From assembly GCF_026151205.1 (NCBI RefSeq), contig NC_087082.1, forward strand, positions 18,445,401-18,509,400: DNA of 64,000 nucleotides, in the 5' to 3' direction. The stretch's first letter is position 1. Each line of letters opens with the position of its first letter. The notes beneath the pieces were generated by a model that made no database searches, had not been told where the DNA came from, and saw only the letters and a program-made list of their open reading frames with translations. Source of the stretch: Bolinopsis microptera. Lineage: Eukaryota; Ctenophora; Tentaculata; Lobata; Bolinopsidae. Of this stretch, positions 55,764-64,000 are shown piece by piece. The position numbers and the translations under genes are program-made.

Positions 55764-56590
55764 CTCGGCTAGTATATATGAAACATTTGTCATGGAGTTG
55801 TGGAGGGAGTTATGTGCCTCGCCGGGCTAAAGTAGTGGATGACCTTGCTGTACGGCAAGTTAAACAAGGATCTGAAACTACTAGGTTCCGTACAGACTCA
55901 ACTCTGCACCCGTGTCAATATGTTCATTATATGCAAGCCTCTTGATTTATAATCACCGAGTCTAGTAATTGTTTAAGAGAGTTCTCTGGCAGTTACGAAA
56001 CTCGAGAGACTGTGGGATACTGAAGGGAAAGGAAGCAGTTCTAACGAGCTCTTCTCAAACACAAGGATATAACTTGTGAACTCGGCTAGTATATATGAAA
56101 CATTTGTCATGGAGTTGTGGAGGGAGTTATGTGCCTCGCCGGGCTAAAGTAGTGGATGACCTTGCTGTACGGCAAGTTAAACAAGGATCTGAAACTACTA
56201 GGTTCCGTACAGACTCAACTCTGCACCCGTGTCAATATGTTCATTATATGCAAGCCTCTTGATTTATAATCACCGAGTCTAGTAATTGTTTAAGAGAGTT
56301 CTCTGGCAGTTACGAAACTCGAGAGACTGTGGGATACTGAAGGGAAAGGAAGCAGTTCTAACGAGCTCTTCTCAAACACATGGATATAACTTGTGAACTC
56401 GGCTAGTATATATGAAACATTTGTCATGGAGTTGTGGAGGGAGTTATGTGCCTCGCCGGGCTAAAGTAGTGGATGACCTTGCTGTACGGCAAGTTAAACA
56501 AGGATCTGAAACTACTAGGTTCCGTACAGACTCAACTCTGCACCCGTGTCAATATGTTCATTATATGCAAGCCTCTTGATTTATGATCTG
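55764..56590. repeat. 317-bp tandem repeat, about 2.6 copies
   Basis: CTCGGCTAG begins units at 55764, 56081 and 56398. Units are almost identical; the last is truncated. Lies within the hAT-like element. Confidence 0.95.
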
Positions 56591-57142
56591 ATCACCGAGG
56601 GACCCCTAATAATTGGGGGTTCCCTAAGTCGTGCAGCCCAATTGCGCTCAAGGGGTCTGATAGGATATGCCAGTTGCATATCATTTCTGATAATAACTTG
56701 TTTACTCTGATCTTGTTACTTCTTGTTTAATCTGGTTACAACGTACTGCTTGTTGATTTGATATTTGACCTATGTGAATATCTACTGCTAGGCCTAAACA
56801 GGAAACATCATCGGTGTGGTTGTATTAATTTGCAGAACTTATCGTGTAATTACAAACTATGGCTTAGTAGGATTAATATCATAGTTGATAATGACAAAAG
56901 CCCAATAATAAGGATAAATTAAAATTTTCCGGCAAGATCCGGCAGCCTTATACCGGTTCCGGTCCGGCAAAATCCGGCTAACCGGATAATAGATTGATAT
57001 CCGGTAAAATCCGGTCCGGCAGCCAAAAGCCCATTCCGGTCGGTCCCTACTGTATATCGTGTAATATTTGTTGATATTCGGTTACTAATTCATATCATCA
57101 TATCATATCATTATGGAACATGCTCATGGGAATTAAATTATT

Positions 57143-59586
57143 GGGGGGGGGGGGGGGGGGGGGGGGTGTCACGTCCGTCTATGTCCGCCTATGTCCTGTC
57201 CTTTTTGGATTCTATGAGACAACGGACGTGTTTTTTGGGACATTGGCGGACACGGACGGACATTGGCGGACTCGGACGGACATTTGCGGACCCGGACGGA
57301 CATTGGCGGACTCGGACGGACATTGGTCGACATTAGCGGACATTGGTGGACATTAGCAGACAAACATTTTGAGAATTTTTCGCAACTTCTATATATTATA
57401 ATTTTGTACAAAACAAACGACTTATTAATCACACTAAAGCTATTAATAGCTTTAACTTATTATATCAAATTATATAGGGACCCAGGAAAAGGACCCAGGA
57501 GGAGGAGGAGGAGGACTGGGGAGGAGGAGGACTGGGGAGCAGGAGGACTGTAGAGGACTGATGAGGAGGACTGAGGACGAGGAGGAGGAGTAGGAGGAGG
57601 ACTGAGGAGGGGAGGAGGAAGAGGACTGGGGAGGATCAGGAAGACCCAGGAGGAGGACCCAGGAGGAGGAGGAGGAGGACTGAGGAGGATGACTCAGGAG
57701 GAGGAGGAATCAGGAGGAGGACTGAGGAGGACTGAGAAGGAGGAGGACTGAAGAGTACTGAGGAGGATGGCTAAGGAGGATGACTGAGGAGGATGACTGA
57801 GGAGGATGACTGAGGAGGATGACTGAGGATGACTGAGAGGGAGGAGGAGGATTAGGAAGACCCAGGAGGAGGAGGAGGAGGAGGACCCAGAAGGATGACC
57901 TAGGAGGAGCTGAGGAGGAGGAGAACTGAGGAGGATGACTCAGGAGGAGGAGGACTCAGGAGGAGGAGGACTCAGGAGGAGGACTGAGGAGGACTGAGAA
58001 GGAGGAGGACTGAGGAAGATGGGTGAGGAGGATGGCTGATGAGGATGACTGAGAGGGAGGAGGAGGAGGAAGAGGAGGAAGAGGACTGAGGAGGAGGAGG
58101 AGAAGGACTGAGGAGGAGAAGGAGGACCCAGGAGGAGGAGGACCCAGGAGGAGGAGGACCCAGGAGGAGGACCCAGGAAAAGGCCCCAGGAGGAGGAGGA
58201 GGACTGGGGAGGAGGAGGACTGTTGAGGACGGAGGAGGAGTAGAAGGAGGACTGAGGAGGGGAGGAGGAAGAGGACTGGGGAGGATCAGGAAGACCCAGG
58301 AGGAGGACCCAGGAGGAGGAGGAGGAGGAGGACCCAGGAGGAGGAGGAGGACTGAGGAGGAGGACTGACGATGACTGAGAAGGAGGAGGACTGAGGAGTA
58401 CTGAGGAGGATGGCTGAGGAGGATGGCTGAGGAGGATGGCTGAGGAGGATGACTGAGAGGGAGGAGGAGGAGGACTCAGGAGGAGGACTCAGGAGGAAGA
58501 GGAGGAGGAGGACTCAGGAGGAGGACTTAGGAGAAATGAGGAGGAGGATGAGGATGGCTGAGGAGGATGGCTGAGGAGGATGGCTGAGGAGGATGACTGA
58601 GAGGGAGGAGGAGGAGGACTCAGGAGGAGGACTCAGGAGGAAGAGGAGGAGGAGGAGGACTCAGGAGGAAGACTTAGGAGAAGTGAGGAGGAGAATGAGG
58701 ATCAGGAGGAGGACTGAATAGGAGGAGGAGAAGGAGGGGGACTGGGAGAGGACTGAGGAGGAGGAGGACTGATGAGAAGGATGAGGAGGAGGACTGAGGA
58801 GGAGGACTGAGGACCGAGGAGGAAGAGGAGGAGGATGAAGAAGAGGAGGAGGACCCAGGAGGAGGAGGACTGAGGAGGAGGACTGAGGAGGATGACTGAG
58901 GAGGAGGAGTAGGAGGAGGAGAACTGAATAGGAGGAGGAGGGGGGACTGGGGGAGGACTGAGGAGGAGGATGGAGGACTGAGGAGAAGGATGAGGAGGAG
59001 GACTGAGGAGGACTGAGGACTGAGGAGGAAGAGGAGGAGGATGAAGAGGAGGAAGAGGACCCAGGAGGAGGACCCAGGAGGAGGACTCAGGAGAAGGAGG
59101 AGAACTGGGGAGGAGGAGGACTGTTGAGGACTGATGAGGAGGACTGAGGACGAGGAGGAGGAGTAGGAGGAGGACTGAGGAGGGGAGGAGGAAGAGGACT
59201 GAGGAAGATCAGGAAGACCCAGGAGGAGGAGGAGGAAGAGTAGGAGGAGGAAGCATCTAAATGTTATTTCCATTTTTGTCCGTTTTTGTCCATTTTTGTC
59301 CGTCTTTGTCCGCTCTATTTTTTGTCCGTTTTGAAAATATAGGGTACCGAACGGACAAAAAACATGATCCCCCCTATAACAGCAAAAATTTAACATTTTA
59401 TTTAGCAATTTAGGTGTCCATTAATGTCCGTCTATGTCCGTCTATGTCCGCCTATGTCCGCCTATGTCCGTCTATGTCCGCCTATGTCCGCCTATGTCCG
59501 CCTATGTCCGCCTATGTCCGCCTATGTCCGCCTATGTCCTGTCCTTTATGGATTCTATGAGACAAGCGGACATAGACGGACGTGAC

Positions 59587-59619
<33 letters not shown>
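57143..59619. mobile_element. Inverted-repeat element with poly-G/poly-C termini
   Basis: 24 G at the left, 32 C at the right, followed inward on both sides by TGTCACGTCCGTCTATGTCC in inverted orientation. ATTATT flanks both ends (57137-57142, 59620-59625). The inside holds GTCCGCCTAT repeats near both ends and a 1.8 kb purine-rich minisatellite. No coding capacity. Confidence 0.7.
57485..59250. repeat. Purine-rich GGAGGA/CTGAGGAGGA minisatellite
   Basis: Nearly all A and G on the plus strand with periodic ACTGAGGAGGA, ACCCAGGAGG and GATGGCTGAG variants; long blocks repeat (57480-57720 with 58140-58380, 59090-59230). The Ser/Pro-rich frame on the other strand is a composition effect. Confidence 0.95.
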
Positions 59620-60077
59620 ATTATTATATTCGCTCTTGTTTCTCTTTCGACATAGATGTGACAAAGTTAAATTCTAATGATTTTTTAAATTTTTATTTTA
59701 AGAACACTCTTGCACATTATTTATTTATTTATTTCTCTATTGATGTATAGTCAAAACGTGACTGTTAGAGCTCTCATTGGCAAACTTATGTTTAATCCTG
59801 TTTAATCCTGTTCAATATGATGTTTGCCTCTAAAATGGTATAAGATTAATATTATTTAATCGCAAAATTAATCGTAAAATGGTGATTCATTTATTTCTTT
59901 ATTGATGTATAGTAACAACGTGACTGTTATATAACCTGATCCCAAGATAGATCATAACAATGCGATTAATGCACAGTTGGCTAGGATTAAATTCGAAACT
60001 CGCTTCATCCAATATTTAACCTAAAATATATCACCAAGTGAAGAAAGATTTAGCATTCGAAGAAATCAAACATTCCA

Positions 60078-60144
60078 ATGGGAATAATGACTCTCCAGAG
60101 AGGATTATTCTTTGTTGTTCTGCTTGGAACTACTCTCTGTGCTG
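60078..60144 (+). CDS. Signal-peptide exon of an unidentified secreted protein
   Basis: ATG at 60078, then MGIMTLQRGLFFVVLLGTTL (basic then hydrophobic core) and CA, ending at donor GTAAGC in phase 1. Phase 1 after a signal peptide is typical of modular extracellular genes and matches exon 1 of the receptor. No following exon was recognised within the repeats to 64000. Confidence 0.55.
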
Positions 60145-60193
60145 GTAAGCTTGAAATCAATGACCATTAAAAAACCAATAGATAAATAACACA

Positions 60194-60745
60194 TCACAGT
60201 GCTGGCAAGCACGAGCGGTGTCTTTATTGGGGGTATACTATGTACCCCCTTTACTATTGTACCCCCTTTACTATTATACCCCCTTTACTATTATAACCCC
60301 TTTGGTACTCGTCGGAAGCCTCTTTCGTGCACGCGAAGCGTGCACTCCGGCCGGAGGCGGCGGCCTTCGGCCGCCGCCTCCGGCAGGAGTTTTTCAGGCA
60401 TTAAGACTCATAGGAAGTCGTTCAGCAGATTTATTTTTAGTTCAAAACATTCTAATTTGATGTCAAAGATGACAGGAATAAAAAATAGTTATGTTGAGAT
60501 TTTTAAGAAATTTGCATAAAATACTCGCCAGCACTGTTATACGAAATTCGGTAAAAAACCCAAAATCGCCATATTCAGGTGCCTTAAAAACCATGTTAAA
60601 ATTGAGTTAGAGATCTGAAATTTTTCAGGGCGTCTAGACGTTGACCAAATCGACTGCAAAAAAAGTTTCAGGTTTCAGGAGCATCGGGAAATGGGTTTTC
60701 TAGAACCCCTGTTTTACGATAGATTGTCGTGATATATACATACAT
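60194..60745. mobile_element. Inverted-repeat element, CAGTGCTGGC family (copy 2, inverted)
   Basis: Reverse-complement match to 9337-9862 with core 60197-60536 and the same GC hairpins. It lies in the intron after the signal-peptide exon. Confidence 0.8.
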
Positions 60746-60753
60746 ATATATAT

Positions 60754-61585
60754 AATTCGAACAATTGAAACAAATCAAATTGGCGGGCAAACGATCCGTT
60801 TCATGATATGTATAAAAACAATACCAATCATCAGTGCCAAATAGAATAATGAATTGTAGCGCTATGACATGTTGCTCCTTTATAAAATAATTTTTATCGA
60901 TCATGAAACATTTTCAAAATTATCAAAATTTACGAAATTTCCAAAAAAACAGTTTATTGTGTCCGTCCCAATTTTAAAATTGTCTATGAAGTAAGGTAGT
61001 AAGATATCTTTGGCTTTTAAAGTTGTAAACTGCGTTGGCCTTCGTGTAGTGGTAGAGGAAAATTCTTTACTGAGTTCCGTGAAGCTGGTAGAATTAGGAT
61101 CCGTATTTGAGAGTTAATTGTTGATTCTGGTTATCAAACGAGAGTGCTCAACAACGACGAGTCGAAGGAGCATAACTAATAAATAGTTGTTGTTTGGTTT
61201 CCCAAAGAGAGTGCTCGACTGCAGTTAAGCAGGAGCATTATAATTCGAACAATTGAAACAAATCAAATTGGCGGGCAAACGATCCGTTTCATGATATGTA
61301 TAAAAACAATACCAATCATCAGTGCCAAATAGAATAATGAATTGTAGCGCTATGACATGTTGCTCCTTTATAAAATAATTTTTATCGATCATGAAACATT
61401 TTCAAAATTATCAAAATTTACGAAATTTCCAAAAAAACAGTTTATTGTGTCCGTCCCAATTTTAAAATTGTCTATGAAGTAAAGTAGTAAGATATCTTTG
61501 GCTTTTAAAGTTGTAAACTGCGTTGGCCTTCGTGTAGTGGTAGAGGAAAATTCTTTACTGAGTTCTGTGAAGCTGGTAGAATTTG
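60754..61585. repeat. Direct repeat pair of about 335 bp
   Basis: 60754-61090 and 61240-61585 are nearly identical, separated by about 150 bp. The second runs directly into the (CCCTGA)n array. Confidence 0.95.
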
Positions 61586-61596
61586 GTACCAAGCTT

Positions 61597-62194
61597 GACC
61601 CTGACCCTGACCCTGACCCTGACCCTGACCCTGACCCTGACCCTGACCCTGACCCTGACCCTGACCCTGACCCTGACCCTGACCCTGACCCTGACCCTGA
61701 CCCTGACCCTGACCCTGACCCTGACCCTGACCCTGACCCTGACCCTGACCCTGACCCTGACCCTGACCCTGACCCTGACCCTGACCCTGACCCTGACCCT
61801 GACCCTGACCCTGACCCTGACCCTGACCCTGACCCTGACCCTGACCCTGACCCTGACCCTGACCCTGACCCTGACCCTGACCCTGACCCTGACCCTGACC
61901 CTGACCCTGACCCTGACCCTGACCCTGACCCTGACCCTGACCCTGACCCTGACCCTGACCCTGACCCTGACCCTGACCCTGACCCTGACCCTGACCCTGA
62001 CCCTGACCCTGACCCTGACCCTGACCCTGACCCTGACCCTGACCCTGACCCTGACCCTGACCCTGACCCTGACCCTGACCCTGACCCTGACCCTGACCCT
62101 GACCCTGACCCTGACCCTGACCCTGACCCTGACCCTGACCCTGACCCTGACCCTGACCCTGACCCTGACCCTGACCCTGACCCTGACCCTGACC
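61597..62194. repeat. (CCCTGA)n array, about 100 copies
   Basis: Uninterrupted hexamer, the reverse complement of the unit at 52005-52355. Frames reading (DP)n or (TL)n are artefacts. Confidence 0.98.
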
Positions 62195-63094
62195 AGTAGA
62201 GTGGCGGGTTTTTTTTCGATTTTGTTGAGGAAAATACTGTTGTAATGCTTATTTAATAAAAATAAGGATGGTTGAAGTTTTACCGAAAATGGACTTGACC
62301 CATCAACGAAAATCGCTAATAAAAAACTAACAAATTACAACAATCCAGTGTGTTAGGGAGCCGCTCAAACTGTTTACTAATTGATCTTCCAAGCCTAAGG
62401 GGCGCCCTGTTGTTCCCGTGATCATGTATGCAAAAATGTACGACCGAGGTCACGTAATGAAGCCCCTAACTGAACTGCGGGCCTAATTGCCTGTTTTCGA
62501 TTTAATGAGGTTTACACAACTTTCGAGCAGCTATGTTGAGATAAATGGTGATCGGTTTACTATATGTTATATCATACACTACACATTTAAAGTTAAACAT
62601 CTGTCAGCCCTTATCCTGTTAGAATTATGTGGAGGATATATCAAATGCGAGAATGCCAAAAGTTTACGACGAGAAAGATTGTACAACTATATGATAAGAT
62701 GTTGGTAATGAGTAATTTAATTATGTAATATATAAAGCCGATAATATTTATATCAATAATCGATACAAGCCGATATAAGCTTATTGGGCGGCGCTCAGCC
62801 TGTTATTCTGCCTAATCTCTATTTATGAACATTATATTTATAGCCTGAGCCCCCGGTAAACACAAGCCGATACAAGCAAATAATTTATAAATGATACAAG
62901 CCGAGTAATTAATACAAGCCGAGTTCGATTATTGCAGTTATTTCACGACACGTGTCAGCACTCAGCTATCAGTTTGCTAGCTTACAGTGGCCATGATCTA
63001 TCCTATAGTGATAATGACCACAGTCCTCTGCGAAGGAGGAGAACCTGAAAATACGATCGTTGGGTTGAGTTGTCGTATTTCCGATTTCGGTGCA
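62195..63094. other. Intergenic, no gene seen
   Basis: Contains ACAAGCCGA repeats (62745-62925) and a block near 62788-62830 resembling 51070-51110 (GGCGCTCAGCCTGT). Confidence 0.5.
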
Positions 63095-63102
63095 GTTGTG
63101 AT

Positions 63103-63661
63103 CAGGAGGTGACCGGGATTCCGGTTCCGGGAATCCCGGTACCGGGATTGGCAATTTTGAGCTATCCCGGTCCTGGTCCCGGTCAAATGCTGATTTATTT
63201 ATTTATGATCCCGGTCCCGGTTAATTCGGGATTCTTGGTCCCGGTCCCGGTCCCGGTCAATCACTCAAATTTGCAGGGATTTTGACCGGGATCTTTTACA
63301 TAATTTCATTCACTGTGATTTTAAGTTTTTCCTTTCATTCATTGTGAATTTCATCTTTAAACATCCTCTGAGCCAAACACAACAATGTTTAAAATTGCTA
63401 AACAAGTTTTAGTAATAAATTATGATCATGAATTAACCAGTAATCGACCGGAATTCCCGGTACCGAGAATCCCGGTACCGGGATTGGCAATTTTGAGCTA
63501 TCCCGGTCCCGGTCCCGGTCCAGGTCCCGGTCCCGGTCCCGGTCCCGGTCCCGGTATATTGATAATCTCAGCGGATCTCAGTCCTGGTCCCAGTCCCGGT
63601 CAAGTCACATTTTGTATCCCGGTCCCGGTCAGGCCTGAAATCATGTCCCGGTGACCTCCTG
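63103..63661. mobile_element. hAT-like MITE, 559 bp, 8-bp target duplication GTTGTGAT
   Basis: GTTGTGAT at 63095-63102 and 63662-63669. Ends CAGGAGGTGACCGGGA and, on the reverse strand, CAGGAGGTCACCGGGA. The interior is built of CCCGGT hexamers and GGAATCCCGGTACCGGGATT-like blocks. No coding capacity. Confidence 0.9.
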
Positions 63662-63669
63662 GTTGTGAT

Positions 63670-64000
63670 TTGGCCTGGGTTCAGTTGTCGTTTTGGGATT
63701 TGAGATGATTGGTCACCCAATTAAGCTGTTAACTGCATAGGACTAGGAACTAGGTTCAATTGGGTTTAGTTGTCGGTCATCCATTTATTCACCCAAGAGG
63801 ATGGTGTATTTCCGTAACTTGTGGTCACTTGAACAAATATTTTCGAAACAAGTTGAACTGAAATTGCCCCGAAGCTTATTAGACATCATTATAGACATTA
63901 TGACTCATGAGGTATTGTATTGTATCAGATGCCATCGTTATTATAATTACCAAAACTCATGAGGCAACAGTGCTCAATTATAGACACTTTTAACAATAGA
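63670..64000. other. Intergenic right edge, nothing specific seen
   Basis: AT-rich unique sequence. Confidence 0.4.

Larger units (their letters stand above)
53212..57049. mobile_element. hAT-like element, 3.84 kb, 8-bp target duplication CTGTATAT
   Basis: CTGTATAT at 53204-53211 and 57050-57057 flanks ends TAGGAACCGACCGGA (left) and TAGGGACCGACCGGA (right, reverse strand). Subterminal CCGGATATCCGG-type repeats occur at both ends. 8-bp duplication and TAGGG-type termini fit hAT. Inside are two large tandem repeats, a tRNA-like sequence and FLYWCH-like coding remnants, but no intact transposase was recognised. Confidence 0.85.

Noticed and set aside
58674-59408. Ser/Pro-rich 244-codon frame
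   Set aside because: Complement of the purine minisatellite, with no exon signals.
61498-62245. (DP)n and (TL)n frames
   Set aside because: Same reason, hexamer array.

Overview
The window is eukaryotic, nuclear and animal. It has spliced genes with GT..AG introns, modular phase-1 extracellular exons (LDL-receptor class A, thrombospondin type 1, SRCR) joined to a seven-transmembrane receptor, a C2H2 zinc-finger gene, TTAGGG-like tracts and a dense load of metazoan-type transposons. LDLa-bearing receptors of this kind are common in cnidarians, placozoans and other marine invertebrates, so an early-branching or marine invertebrate metazoan is the best guess; the sequence does not fix the species.

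Layout. 1-4463: a Ty3/gypsy retrotransposon on the minus strand (short LTR, primer-binding site, one open gag-pol frame running off the left edge). 4464-14830: copy A of a tandem segmental duplication, holding decayed duplicates of the first three exons of the receptor gene and of the last two exons of the zinc-finger gene, plus copy-specific insertions. 14831-23129: the 3' two thirds of the receptor gene. 23130-32610: copy B, holding receptor exons 1-3 and the 3' end of the zinc-finger gene. 32145-35429: the zinc-finger gene, five visible exons. 35840-49500: gene-poor sequence with large minisatellites, a few candidate exons, a tRNA-derived repeat, hairpins and a nested pair of transposons. 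50-64 kb: telomere-like arrays ((TCAGGG)n and (CCCTGA)n), several terminal-inverted-repeat elements with readable target-site duplications, a 1.8 kb purine-rich minisatellite and one signal-peptide exon.

The main gene is the minus-strand receptor, 27297 to 16212. Exons 1-7 join in perfect phase: signal peptide, LDLa, LDLa, TSP1, an SRCR domain split over three exons, then a long last exon with further LDLa modules and a class A-like 7TM domain (CWxP and NPxxY motifs). The last exon has one frame change and one in-frame stop in the ectodomain, so it is a recent pseudogene, carries sequence errors, or has two tiny introns. The zinc-finger gene runs the same way just upstream. It encodes four C2H2 fingers followed by a Ser/Pro/His-rich C-terminal exon and a 12-codon last exon.

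Because copy A and copy B are directly repeated and copy A stops inside the zinc-finger exon at about 14830, the simplest history is one tandem duplication of about 17.8 kb. It predicts a second copy of the receptor's 3' part beyond the left edge. Comparing the two copies gives filled-site/empty-site pairs that define several transposon insertions to the base.
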